Program-made: the position numbers and the translations under genes
The notes under the pieces: model-generated
What the model saw: the letters and a program-made list of their open reading frames with translations, nothing else
Database searches by the model: none
Told to the model about the DNA's origin: nothing
Part shown: piece after piece, positions 31,247 to 46,200 of the stretch
Layout: each line of letters opens with the position of its first letter
How positions within the stretch are numbered: the stretch's first letter is position 1
Assembly (NCBI RefSeq): GCF_014145455.1
Contig: NZ_JACIVB010000054.1
Location: 248,001-312,000 of the forward strand
Direction: 5' to 3'
From: Limosilactobacillus rudii
GTDB taxonomy: Bacteria; Bacillota; Bacilli; Lactobacillales; Lactobacillaceae
Length of the DNA stretch: 64,000 nt

Positions 31247-34200
31247 ATGAGTAAAAACAACCCTTTAAAGAGGATGGTTCCAGAAAAACGGAATTACAAA
31301 CTATACAAAGCTAAAAAGCAATGGATTACTGCCTGTGCCACATTTATGTTGGCTTTTGGCGCAACTGCCCTAGTAAATACTAGCGTTCAAGCTGATGTTA
31401 AGGGGAAAACAGCGACACCAGTAGAGGAAGTCAGCGCAGTTTCCACATCCGCATCTAATGAGGATGAGCAGTCTGCTACTTCTCAAGCCAAAGTAGTTAC
31501 TGACAGTCAAGCTGATGAAAGCAAGCAGCAAACAACGGAAAATAACCAATCAGTTGCTGATTCCCAAAATAAAAAGGATCCACAAAATAACCAGGGCAAA
31601 CAGCCTACCACAACTAATCCAACAGCGCAGTCTAACACTGATAAGGCGACTAGTCAATCGCCGGCTAACACAAATAAACAGCCAGACAGTCAACAAACAG
31701 TAGAGAATGATGAAGGTACTACTGCTAACTCATCTCAAAACAGTACTGCTGATCCTGCTAACCAATCTCTAGACCTTGCTAAAAATAAAACTACTGCAAA
31801 AATCGACCCTAAAACTCTAGCTGCCTCAAAAGCTAAAACACAGAATATTACTCCTATTGCTTATAGTTCTACTGGTCAATCAGTCTACGTTCTTCCAGGG
31901 ACTAATCTGACTAACGATGCCGCTAAGTTTATCGCAAATAGTAAAGAATTAGAAGAAGCAGGCGCTAAGATTAGTTGGCAGACAGTACCAGAAATACCAG
32001 CAACGTATAATCCTAATGGTGATATGTATTCAGGCACAGTTCTTGTAACCTATGCCGATGGGACGAACGCCGTGGTTGATGTTACCGATATTAGTCTTGA
32101 AGCTACAGTAGTACTGAACTCGAGTCAGTATTACTATGTACCAGAGGTTAATGAGCAGGTAGATGACTTAAATACTCCGGATGCTAATGGTAATAGTCTT
32201 AATACAATTCTTAATAATGGATATACTATAGATCCTACTGGTGTAACCGCTAAGTTATTATCACCGTTAGATACTAGTGAAGAAGGTATCCATTGGGCTG
32301 ATGTCCAGATTACCGATCATGGTCAAGTAATTTCTGCTGGTGACATGTATGCAGGTTCACCAGCTTCTTATGTAATTGGTGATCCTTATACTGTAAAAAT
32401 TCCTTATCTGGTTAAAGGACTGAAAGTACGTGATGATATTCCGAAGGATGCTAATGGCAATCCAGTAATTAATGCACAACTTGCTACTGGACCTTTAACA
32501 AATGCGGATACTCAACTTGCGTTTGATCCTGTAGCTTTAGCAAGTAATAATAATGCTGTAGGTGAATATTTCTACCAAGATTATGCTTTGGCTTACGCTT
32601 TGGGAATTAAAGCCTCGTTTACTGATTGGACTGCACCGACTGACTTAGCGACGGCTAAGACTAATCACTTTGCGCTTACTTTAAGTGGTGCCCCGAATGC
32701 CGATAAGCAAACAGTTGATGTGAACTATGTCGCTGCCCCAACTAGTGATCCAATTTATCTTTTTAATTACAATAAAATGGGCTATCAAGCCCCAGCTTAT
32801 GTTCAGAATATGAATAAGGTAAGGGAATTAGCTAAAGATGGCTACCTAACTAAGGGTGTTCATATTGAATTACCAGATGGCACGTCAATTTCACCTTCTG
32901 ATATATCGATTAATAAGGTAGCCCCAGTTGGTGGCTTTAGAAGTGGAAAATTTTTCGCTACCTATACGGCAACTCTTAATCCGACGTTAAATAAGGCTGG
33001 TCAGCCGCTTATTTGGTCTAATGCAGCGTTCAGTGGGAACGTCGCTAGCGCAGACTTTGCTAACGAGGTCAACCACTGGTATCAGGTAACTAACAATACA
33101 AGCACTGCTTCATTTAAGTCGCTGAGCGGTAACACATGGCAAAATAACACCAATACGGTTACTGTTTTAGCGCCAACTGTAAGAACTAGCGACAATACGA
33201 TATTGGATTTAACTGATGCTACTAAGCCTTATGTATATGATAATGATGCTTTATCTACCTTAGTTACTAATCCAGCAACTGTTGCTGCAGTACATAAGGA
33301 CTATCCTACTTGGAATACTCTAAATGAGCCTAACCAATTGCCAGATGGTAAATGGCCTACGGGAACGACTTTTGAGTGGCTTGGCAAGGATAGCCGTCCT
33401 GCTACATTATCCTTTACCAAGGCTGGAGAAAGTCAAACTGGTAGTATTAAGATTACCTTACCAAGTGGTAGTGAATTTACGGTAGAAAACGTTACCGTAA
33501 CTTCTAAGGCTAATGTTAAAGCTGAAAGTAAGACCGTTGATTACGGAACTACGTTAACGGCTGAACAGTTAGTAGCTAATAAAAGTGTCTTTCCTGACGG
33601 AACTACTTATCAATTTGTTAACGGCACTGAACCTACCTGGAATAAAGCCGGATCATATAACAATGTTCAAATTACCGCTACTTACAAGGATGCGGCTGGA
33701 AAAGATATCACTACGCCGGTAGCTACTTGTGCGGTTGCGATTAATGATACCCGTAATATCACAGTGCTTGAAGGAAGTACGGTGCCATTACCTGATTCTG
33801 TTTTAAACTTTGGTAAAGGTTGGGAAGAGCACACTGCTACTTGGACAAAAGATATTAATACTGACAGCATCAATCAAGGTGAAATTACCGTTCATTATCC
33901 ATCAAGTAACTTAGACCAAGTAATTAGAGTTTTTGTCACTGTCATTCCTAAGCAAACTGCTATTAGTGGGGAAGAATTTAAGACTAATGGTACTAAGTTT
34001 GATGGAACTAGCGGCAGTATTGCCAATGGTACTGAAAACCAAGGCTCAATTTTAATTAATAATGGTGGACAAGCAGTTAGCTATGATACTTACAACAAAG
34101 GTGGCACGGAGGGTGAACCAAGTACTTTCAAGCAAACTGCAACTAATTACACGCCAACTTATAGCTTAACTGGACTTCAGACTAACAAGGATGGCAGTTT

Positions 34201-37200
34201 AGTCAGTGGTCCGCAGAACGTAACGGTTCGTGTATCTGTACCAAAGGGCACAATTGGCGCCCAAGTTGATAGTAACGGTAACTATTACTACGATGTAGCA
34301 ACTAATATCGTCGTGGCGCAACCAGTTACTTTTGAATTGGTGGATGATGATGAAAACGGGAAGGTTCTTTCTTCTCAAACGCAGCAATTCATTAAGGACC
34401 AAGCAACTACAATTGCTCCAGTCTTAACAATTCCAGAGAATTATGAATTGGCTGAGAATCAAACTTTGCCAACTACCTACAGCTTAAAGAACTACTCTGC
34501 TACAAACATAATTGAAAAGATCCACTTAATTCATAAGACTGAAACAGTTGATCCAACTGATCCAGATACAAATCCAACTAAGGATACAAACTGGTTCAAG
34601 AATCAAGGATTAATTAAAGACGTTACGCGGACAATTAATTATGAAGGCTTAACAGCTGATCAATTGGCTGAAATTCCAGACTCTGAAAAGACACAAACAG
34701 TTGAATTTACCAGGACTGCTAAGTATGACTTAGTCACTGGCAAGATCGTTGTAGGTAGCGAAGGTGACTGGACAGTTAAAGGCACTGATAATTTTGCTGG
34801 CTTTAAACCAACGAAGTTTGACAAGCTAGGTGTTAAGAGCATTACTGATGCCGCTGGTCAATCAATCGAAACTCAGAATGGACAGGTACCAGAAGTGACT
34901 GGAGTTACAGATGAGACTAAAAATAGCACAATCACTGTTACCTATACTGAGGGGCAAAATGTAACTTTCGAGTTTGTTGATGTTTACAACAATGATGAGG
35001 TTGTAGGCCAGACTTACGATCAAGTTTTCGTGCCGGGCCAAGATACTAAGCTGAACTTTACCATGACGCTTCCTGCTGGCAAAGAGGGAGTCTACAATTA
35101 TGTCTTAGCCGATGGTGCTACGATTCCAACAAGCTACACTTTGGATAAGTTTACTGATACTTCAATTGTCGTAAAAGTTGGCGTTCACCAGTCAATGCAC
35201 TTTACCATTAAGGTGCATGATGAAACTGAGAATAAGGACATCGGCAGTGTTGTCGTTCCTACAGCTAATGCTGGAAATGGTGGCTATGATCCTAACTTTA
35301 AATCACAACTTCAATCTCAATTGCCTGCTGGCGTTACAACTGGTGATTATGAATCAGTTTCAGTCAGTGGTGTTCCTGACGGAGCTACATTTACGGGTAA
35401 TTATGAAAAGCCACTTACTGATGCAACGACTGAGTGGTGGGTTCCTAACTACAAGTGGGACAAGACTACCGCCGTTGAAAAAGCTTTAACTGGTGCAACG
35501 ATCACAATTAACGTAAAGCACAAGATTCAAGAGACTACAGAACAGCAAACTCGTACCGCAACGGTTAACTATGTGAAAGCCAAGGTTAACGATGATGGTA
35601 CTTATACTGAAGATGGGAATGCCTTTGGCCCAGCTGTTGTTGATGTTTACTACTCAAGAACTAAGAAAGAGGACTTGGTAACCAAGAAGAGTACATACAC
35701 TCCATGGCTCTGGGATACTACACAAGGAGATCATGGCTATCACGTTGCTTCAGGGAAATGGACTAACTTACCTCAAGAATGGGGCGCAGTTACTGCTGAC
35801 GTTCCAACTCTTAATGGCTACACAGCAGCTGTTGTTACTGACAAGTCGGGCAAACCAGCCAATGAATTTGTTTACCCAACTTGGAATGGTGAAAAAACTG
35901 ATCCTAAGCAGGCATCGTTAGCTTATACCAAAGATGCTACTGCATATGAAGCACAGCCAGTTCACACTGTTTTGTATATTCCAGTTGAGACTCAGTCAAG
36001 AACAGTAACTGCTAAATTTAAGATTGCTGGTGGCGATCGTGATGGTCAAGAAATTGCTCCAGAAGCACAAGCGCAAATCTTTTATAACCGTACCGGTGCT
36101 TTAAATGTTAATAACAATACAATTACTTATGGTGATTGGGCTTGGGATGATAATGCTGGTGATAAGAACACACCAGGCTTCCATGTAATTTCTGGATCTT
36201 GGACATTTTCTAAGACTGCAGGTAATACTTGGCAAGTTAACGTTCCAACTATTGATGGCTATACTGCTGTAACTATTAATAATACAGACTCTTATTCTAC
36301 TTTTACTTTTGCATCGCCAAGCTATTATACGAATACTCAATTTACGAATTCGACTGCTAATCAGTGGTTCATGCGCAATGAGTTAACTACTTATTACGTA
36401 CCAAACTCAATGCTTAATAAGTTAGTTACCAGGACAATTACAATTACTGAACCAGGTAAGGAGCCAACTACTCAAACTCAAAAAGTTACATTGACTCGCT
36501 CAGCTAAGGTTAATAATGACGATACTGGTGTAGTTTATGGCGATTGGTCAACAGGTAATTGGGTTGCACAAGATGTACCTACTCATGAGGGCTATACTCT
36601 GTCAGTTACCCAAACTGTGGATGGTAAGACTACTCCAATTGAATTGGTTAATGGTCAAGTTCCAGTTGAAACAGTTAATGGAACTACTCAAGATACTACG
36701 ATCAACATCACTTACGGTGCTGTCGCAACTGCCAAGTTAACTGGTAATGGCTCAAGTACTTACAATGGCCAAGCAATTACCAATACTGAATTGAATAATG
36801 GCTTGCACGTTACTGTCACTGGTCCAACTGCTAACTCTGGTATTTACACGTTGCAAAGTGGCGATGTCGAATTTTCAACTGATGGCACAAACTGGACAAC
36901 GACGATGCCAACTAATGCTGGCGATTATCAAGTCCGTTTAACTGACCAAGGTGAAAATGGAATTAGGAGCCAATTCGGCAATAACAGTATCATTTGGACC
37001 GATGGCGACAAGTCAACGATTACTAGCGACGCAACTTGGATAATCAACAAGTTAGCTAGTGATTCGGTGATGGCTAACGCCAAAACTGGCAATTACGAGA
37101 TGACCTATAACGGTGCAGCTCCAAGTTCAATTGATCCAAGCAAGTTCACATTTACCACAACTGTTAACGGTAAGACTGTAACTTTGAAGTCCGACGATTT

Positions 37201-40200
37201 AACTAGCGCTGATTTCAGCTGGGTTGATGGCTCAGCTCCAGTGAATGTCGGTACTTACCAAGTTAAGTTGAACGCGGATGGTTTGACTAAACTACAAGCT
37301 GATAACCCGAACTTCACTTTGACTAATACTGGTAACGGCACGTTCACGATCAACCAAGCAAGCGCCAGTGCGGTTCTTTCTGGTAGTGGTACTCGTGCTT
37401 ACAATGGCAGTGCTGTTACAGTTGATGATTTGAATGCAAGTGGCGATGGCAACAACATCACTTTGACCTTGCATTATCCTAAGAATGGGGATGCCAACTA
37501 CTCAACTACTGTTAAATTGAGCGCTGGCGACTTTACTTGGAATACTCCAGATGGCAGTGCTCCAGTAAACGCTAGTGCTTCAGCTTATACTATTAATTTG
37601 AACAATGACGCTATTCAAAAGATCATTAATCAAGCTGTTGGCACAGGTCAAAATGGCGTAAGCAATGTGAAATTTGCGAACGATGCAATTAGAGGAACTG
37701 CTAGTTATACCATTACACCATTGAGTACGGCTGCAGTTTTGGCTAATACTGAAGCTGGCAACTACGGCAAGGTTTACGACGCTCAAGTAACTAACCAAAT
37801 TGATCCAGCCAAGTTCCAAATTACAGCTACTGTTAATGGAAAAGTTGTAACTTTGAACACTACTGGTTTAACTGGTGGCAGTTACGAATGGGTTAACGCT
37901 ACTGGTAATCCATTAGCAGAAAATCCTAAGAGCGTTGGTACTTACTACGTTAAATTAACTGACGCAGGCTTTACTACGTTGAAGGCTGATACCCCTAACT
38001 TTACTTTGACTAACACTGGCTTAGGAATTTACACGATTACGCCAGCTAATGCTACTGCAACTTTAAGTGGTTCTAACAGCAAAGTTTACGACGGCAGTGC
38101 AATTTCAACTACCGACGTTAATAATGGCGGCGATATCAAGGTTAGCGTGAACTTCCCAGGTGTAGATGGTCAAACTTACACTTTGAAGCAAGGCGACTAC
38201 ACAATTAGCAGTAACGCTACTGATGCTGGTGATTACACCATTACTTTGACTGACGCTGGTATTGCTAACATTGAAAATTACATCAAGTCTTTAGCTGGTA
38301 GTGGTCAAAAGAAGCAAAGCAATGTAGAATTTGCTGCTGATGCAGTTAGTGGGACGGCTAACTTTACGATTACCCCATCTGCTAATGTGGTTAGCGTTGG
38401 CGGCACGCAGACTGAAACTTACAAGGGTTCAGCTTACAATGTTGTGTACAATGCTGACGGCACCAACAGTGTGACTGTTTCAATCGCTAAGGCTGATGGT
38501 AATACGACTGGAGCATTGGCAAGTTTAACTAAGGTTCAACTTGGTTCTGATGACTTTGAAATCACTGATGGTTCAGCTATAAATGCTGGTTCATATAAGG
38601 TTGCTTTGACAACTGCTGGTTTAGCTAAGGTTCAAAATGCTCTTGGTAAAAACTACACGGTGAGTGCAAGCGATACTACAGGAACTTTGCAAATCGACAA
38701 GGCTACTGGTAGTGTTACGTTCTCCGGTAATCCAACCAAGACTTATGATGGCAGTCCAATTAGCGACTACTTGAGCAAGTACAAGATTGTATTAGATGCA
38801 CCAAATAATCCAAGCTTCACTTTGAAGCAAGGCGACATTGAATTTAAGGTTAATGGTCAGTGGACGACAGAAGCTCCAGCTAATGTTGGTAAGTACGAAG
38901 TTCGCTTGTCACAACAAGGCTGGAACAACATTAAGAAGATTAACAGTGATAATGTGAAGTGGGCAGCTACTGCTTCGGCTGGTGAAGGTACGTACACGAT
39001 TACTCAAGCTCAAGTAACTGCAGCTTTGAGCGGTAGCAATTCAAGAGCCTACAATGGTTCAGCTGTTACTACTGCGGACTTATATGCTGATGGTTCAACT
39101 ATTAAGGTAGTAATTGATGGCACTGGTATTGCTAACTTGCCTAAGACCTTCACTTTGACTGATGGTGATTACCAATGGCAAACAACTGATAATGCTGCTC
39201 CAAAGAACGTTGGTACTTACACGATTAAGTTGACTGCTAGTGGAATTGAAAATATTCAAAAGCAGATTAACCAAGCCGTTGGTAGTGGTAATGTTGCGTT
39301 GATCACTACTGCTGATAACGCTGGCTCTGCTAGTTTTGAAATTAAGCAAGCCGTTGCAAGCAACGTTCAACTTTATGGTCATGAACAGTCAACTTATGAT
39401 GGTAGTCCAGTAAGCTTTGTTCCTACTGATACTGAAGCCAAGAAGAATTACGGCTTTAACAATGTTGAGAACTTAACTGTTCCGACATTTACGAGTGATG
39501 ACTTTAGTTGGTATGACGCAGATGGTAATGCCATTTCTGCTCCAACTAATGCTGGTACTTACTACTTGAAGCTTAACGACCAAGGTAAGACAGCCTTTGC
39601 GAATGCAAATCCAAACTATACTTTTGAAGACCAAGGTAAGAGTACAATTACTGGTCAAATCACTTACGTAATCAATCCTGCTGCATTGGTAATTGGCGTT
39701 TCCGGCTCTGCTTCTAAGGTTTATGACGGTGAAGATGCTGTAATTACTCAAGATCAGATTGATAGCGGTCAAATTAAATTAGTTTGGGGCAATTCTGAAA
39801 CTGAACCAACCGGTTTAGGTCAATTTACTTTGACTCCAGATGATTTGGAAGTTGTTGATAGTGAAGGTAAGGTAGCTAAGGAAGCTAACGCTGGAGAAAA
39901 TGCCGATGGTAGTCCTGTAAAAGGTACACCATATCAAGTACGTTTGACTGCAGCTGCTATAGAGAAGATCAAGCAATTATCTGGTGCAAATAACTATACT
40001 ATCAGTCAAACAAAGGATAGCAGTGGCGACTACTACATTTATGAACATAAGGCAGAAGTTACATTAACTGGTAACCAAACCACAGTTTATGGTACGGCTC
40101 TTCCATTTGATCCAAGTAAATATACACTCGACTTTACTAATTGGGTTGATGCTGGACCGGCTCCAGTGCTTACTTGGAAAGATGGTAAGCTTTACAATAA

Positions 40201-43200
40201 CGGTGTAGATACTGGTATTAGCTGGACTGCTGGTGACCTTTATGTAGTTGGTTATCCTAATGGTGGTGTACCAACTGATGTAGGAAACTACGCAGTTAAG
40301 ATTTCTAAGTCATTGACTGATAAGTTACGTCAACTTTTCCCTAACTATGACTTCTCAGGTAATGTTGGTAAAAACGGCACAGTTGCTCAAAGTAACAATA
40401 CTGATGTTGTTGAACCAAGTCACACTCCAGCTTCATATGTCATCACGCCAGCTGTTACCACAGTAACGATTAACGGTGCAGAGCACGTGAAGTATGGTAA
40501 TTCAACTGCTATTCAAGATGGACAATACACTGCAAGTGTAACTGCACCAGTTAATGGCGTTGAAACTCCAGTTGTAACCAAGGTAGCTTTGACTGCAGCT
40601 GATTTGACTACTGTGCCAGCTAACTCTGATGTTGGTAGTTACACGATTAAGTTGACTGCTGCTGGTTTAGTTAAGATTCAAGATGCAATTACTGGTCATG
40701 GGGATGTAACTAAGAACTACAACTGGAAGCAAGCCGCAAGTGCTCGTGCTAGTTTCTATGTCAACCAAATGCCAGTAACGATCGCGGTTAGTGGTAAGAA
40801 TTCAGTAACTTATGGCTCATCAGAATGGCTTAATGCAATTAAGGCAAATCCTAGTGATTACACTTTAACTGTAACTACTGAAAATGGTACTAAGCTTAAT
40901 TACACTGCTCAAGATGGTGACCTTGTCTTTAGTCAAATGCCTGGTAATGTTGACACATACCAAGTTGAATTATCAGCTCAAGGTTTAGCTAATATCGAAC
41001 AAGCACTAGGTACCAACTATGCTTACCCACAAACAGCTGCTAATGTAACTGCTAAGGGAACATTTACAGTTAACCAAGGCCAAGCCACTGTTACGCTTAA
41101 AGGTAGCGATGGGAAGACTTATGATGCTAAGCAAACTTTACCGGCAGGTCTTGATTTGAGTAAATACAGTGTAGAAGCTACTGTTTACTCACCAGATGGC
41201 AAGTCGCAAACATTGACTTTAACTAATGATGATTTGAAAATCGTTGGCAATGCTACTAACGTTGGCACATACCAAGTTGAATTATCACAAGCTGGGCAAG
41301 AGAAGCTCAAGAATTTAACTGGTAATAATGGTGCTAACTACAAGTGGACGTTTGATACCAATGCCGATTACAAGATTACTGCAGCTGAAGCTACGGCTGA
41401 ACTTGAAGGTACTAATGAAAAGGTATTTGATGGTCAACCTGTAACGACTGCTGAAGTTAACAGTAACGGCCAAATCTTGGTTCACTTCACCTTCCCAGGT
41501 TCAACTACTGCAAGTACTTATACTTTGCAAGACGATGACTACACTTGGGCTGATGGCTCAGCACCAACGAATGCTGGTACTTACACAATTAACTTGAATA
41601 AAGATGCAATTTTGCAACACTTGCAAAATGCTCTTAATAATCAAGCAGGTGCTGGTAATGTAACGATTAATACTGGTGATCTTTCAGGTACAGCCACATT
41701 CAAGATCACACCTAAGGAAATCACAAATGTCACAATTTCTGGCGATGACCAATCTAAGATTTATGATGGCAAAGGTGCAAGTCTTGATGTTAGTGGTTTA
41801 ACAATTAAGGCTGATGGTACTGTTACTGACAAACCATTAGTTGATACTGATATTAAGGCTAGTGACTTTGACTGGTACGATGGCGACACGAAGCTTGATA
41901 GTGTTCCAACTGATGCCGGTACTTACCAAGCCCGCTTGAAGGCTAGTGTTCTTAAGGACTTGCAAAGTGCTAACCCAGATTACAGCTTTAATGCGGTAAA
42001 TGGTGTGATTAATTACACGATTAATCCTGCTAAAGCAAGTGCTACAATTAGTGGTTCTGGTATGCGGGATTACAATGCTCAAGGCACTTCGATTGCTGAT
42101 GTTTTAAATGATGTTAGCTGGACACCAACTGGTTTAGTTACTGGTCAAGATCTTAACCTAACTGGTATTTCTGCTGATAGCTACGTTTGGTACAGCAGGG
42201 ATGCTCAAGGAAATCTTGTTGCAATGACTGGTAACCCAACGAACGCTGGTACTTACTACTTGAAGCTTTCTGATGCTGCGATTGCGCAAATTAAGAAGGA
42301 CAATCCAAACTACAGCTTTGCCGATAACGCAATTACTGGTGAGTACACTTACACTATTAATGCGGTTACTGGGGATGCAACTCTTAGTGGTTCGAACTCC
42401 AAGACTTACGATGGTCAACCAGTTTCAACTGCTGAAATTGATAGTGCTAACGGTAACATCATCGTTAAGTTCACATTCCCAGGCTCCACTGTTCAAAGTA
42501 CTTACACTTTGCAAGATGGTAATTACACTTGGGAAAACAATGAAAATCCAGTAAATGCTGGTACCTACACGCTTAAATTGAGTGACCAAGGTTTAGCTCA
42601 CTTGCAGGATGCAGTTAACGCTTATGCTGGTAGCGGCAATGTAGTTTTAAGTGCTGATTCATTAAAGGGTTCAGCAACATTCACTATTGATCAAAAACCA
42701 CTTGCTGTTAACTTGACTGATAAGGCAACAACACCAGATGGCAAGACTTATGATGGTCAACCAGCAATAATTAACCATGATGAAGCTAAATTTAATGCTG
42801 ACGGGTTAATTGATGGTGAAAGTTTGAATACTACTAACTTAACTGATGCCGACTATGAGTGGGTTGATGCTGATGGTAAGAAGATTGACGCTCCAACAGA
42901 TGCTGGTACTTACTACATTGCTTTGACGAAAGCCGGTTTAGCCCAACTGCAAAAGGCCAATCCAAACTACAAGATTACTGAGCAAGGTAGATTTAAGTAT
43001 GTAATTGTTCAAGCTGCTGCTACTGTAACAATTGGTGGAAGTCAAGAGAGCACAAGTACAGAAATTGATCCAAGCAAGTTCCCAACAACTTTGACTCTTG
43101 GAAATAACCCTGGTACCTCTGTTTCAGGATTGACTGCTGATGATTACCAATTTGTTGATGATCAAGGCAACCCAATCCCTACGCCAACAGAAGCCGGTAC

Positions 43201-46200
43201 TTACAAAGTTGCTTTAACTCCGGCTGCAATTGCTAAGTTGCAAAAGGACAATCCAAACTACAAGATTCCAGCTTCAACAACTGCTCCGTTTACTTTGGAT
43301 GCAACTTTGAATATTATTTTCCAAGATGCTGATGAAGATAACGCACAGGTTGGTAAGACTCTTACCAAGTCAGGTGCTGCTGAGTCACAGATTGATTTGG
43401 GCTTGACTATTCCTGCTGGTTACAAATTAGCAACTGGACAGAAGCCTTTAGCTGAATTAAACAATTACACATTTGGTAAAGCTTTGACTCAGTACCTGTA
43501 CATCAAGTTAGCTCATAAGACTAGAGATGTAACACCAACTGATCCAATTAAGCCAGGTGAAAAGACGCCAACTGATAAGGTAATCGATGGTGCACACGAA
43601 TCTGATTTGAACGAAACTATTACTCGTACGATCAACATCACTTACCCAGCTGGACGTCAACCTGCTGGTGATCCAACTACTGTTAAGCAAAATGTATCAT
43701 TTGAACGTACTGCAACAGTTGATGAAGTAACTGGTAAGGTAACTTATGGTAAGTGGACGTTTACTAAGTCAAATGCCAAGAATGGAAACGCTCAGTGGGA
43801 TGCATATACTGCTCCGGTTGTAGATGGTTACACTGCTAAAATTACTGACGGTGACAAGTCTATTGAATCAATCGATAAGACAGAAGTTACTGATAAGACT
43901 AAGTCAGTAGTAATTACGATTTCTTACACGGCTAATAAGCAAAGTGTAACGATTAAGTTTGTTGATGATAATAAAGACGGCAAACAGGTCGATAGCAATA
44001 TTACTAAGAATGGTGTAACTGATCAGACAATTGATAATCTTGATTTATCAGTTCCAGAACACTATGAATTAGCTACTGGTCAAAAGTTACCAACAAGCTA
44101 CAAATTTACAGCTGCTAAAGATCAAGTAATTACTATTCACTTGATTGAAAAGAAGGTAACAGTTGATCCAATTGATCCAAAGACGAACCCAACTAAAGAT
44201 CTAAGCTGGTTTACTAACCGAGGTTTGAAGCATGAGGTAACTCGTACGATTAAGTTGGCCGATGGGACTGTGCTTGAAACCCAACCTGCAACCATCACTC
44301 GTACGGCTACTTACAATGAAGTAACTGGCGATCTTACTAACTTTAGCGAATGGACTAAGGCTTCATGGCCTGGATATCAAGTGCCAAACAAGCCAGGTTA
44401 CACGGCTAAGATTGAACAAACAATTGATAACCAAACTACTACAATTAATTCAATCGATAAGGTGGCCATTACTGCTGAAACCAAGCCGGAAACGATCACA
44501 ATTGCTTACACAGCTAATGAGCAAACTGGTAAAATTTCCTACGTTGATGGCAATGGTAATGAAATTAGTACTACCCCAATATCTGGTAAGACTGATGAAA
44601 CTGTTGATGTGACACCAAATATTCCAGTTGGTTGGGAAGAAGTTCCAGGTCAGGACATTCCAAAGACAGTGAAAGCTACTCCAGATGGTGTGCCAACTGT
44701 CACAATTAAGATTCAACACAAGACAATCTTGGTAACGCCAGAAACTCCTGAAAAGGATATCCCAACTGGTAAGGTTCCAGGTGATCCAACTAAGACTTAC
44801 GAGAAGATGGAGAGCTTAACGGTAACTCCAAGGCGGACAATCACGGTTGAATTACCAGACGGAATTAAGAAGAAGGTCATGCAAACTGTTGAATTTACCA
44901 GAACAGCTACATTTGATGAAGTAACTGGCAAGATAAGTTACAGTGATTGGAAAGTTGCTAAATCAGATGCCAAGGATAAGACAGCACAATGGGATGCATA
45001 CACTGCTCCGGCTGTAGATGGCTACACTGCTGATAAGACAATTTCAGCTCAAAAGGTTAACGCAACAGATGGTGATGCAAGTGTTAATATTTCCTACACA
45101 GCTAACCAGCAAGCAGTTACGATTAAATTTGTCGATGATAAGGACCAACAAGTCGGTGCTGCGATTGTTAAGACGGGGGTAACTGATGAGACAATCAGTG
45201 ACCTTGATTTAACAGTTCCAGCACATTACAAATTAGCTACTGGTCAGCAATTACCAACTAGTTACACATTTACGGCTGACAAGGATCAATCGCTCACTAT
45301 TCACTTAACTGCCAAACTTATCAAGGTCGATCCAACTGATCCACAGACTAATCCAGACCCTAGTGATCCAAACTGGTTTATTAACCACGAATTGAGTCAT
45401 ACGGCAACGCGGACGATCCTTAATGGTGATGCAAAGCCGGTTGAACAATCGGCAACCATTACGCGGACAGCTACTTATAATGAGGTTACAGGTGAATTAA
45501 CCAATTTAGGTGCTTGGACGAATGACTCATGGTCAGCATATCAGGTTGCTAATAAACCAGGCTATACGGCTAAGCTTGAGCAGACACTTGACGGTCGAAC
45601 TTCAACTATTAATTCAATTGATAAGGTATCGATTACCCCTGAAACTAAGAATGTTACGGTTGTGATTACTTACCTTGCCAACGAACAAACTGGTCAGATT
45701 ATTTACCAGGATAAGGACGGTAAAGAAATTAGCCACACGGATATTAGCGGTAAGACTGGTGAAACGGTTAAAGTAACTCCAGTAATTCCAACTAACTGGC
45801 AGATTATTCCTGGACAAAATATTCCAGAATCAGTAGTTGCTGGTCCTGATGGAATTAAGCCAATTGTAATTGTGATTGAGCCACAGGTTGAAACTAGTCA
45901 ACAGACGAAGACAATTACGCGGACGATTATTGAACACTTGCCAAGCGGTGACAAAAAGATTGTTCAGACGGTTTCACTTACAGGTACTGAAAAGAAGAAC
46001 ATGGTTACGGGTGACACTACGGTAAGTTGGAATACTGGTAAGTTCGATGCTTATACGCCAACTAAGATTGATGGCTACACTGCTAATTTATCGCAGTTAG
46101 CAATGGAAAATGTGACTGCTTCGACGACGGATCAAACAATTGTAATTAACTACACGCCTAATAAGCACGAAAATAAGATTATTTATCGTAATAATGATGG

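Noticed and set aside
36700-43300. Regularly repeated DNA segments resembling a tandem array or CRISPR
   Set aside because: The repeats are about 300-350 bases, in frame, and encode MBG-like protein domains. There are no short constant repeats with unique spacers.
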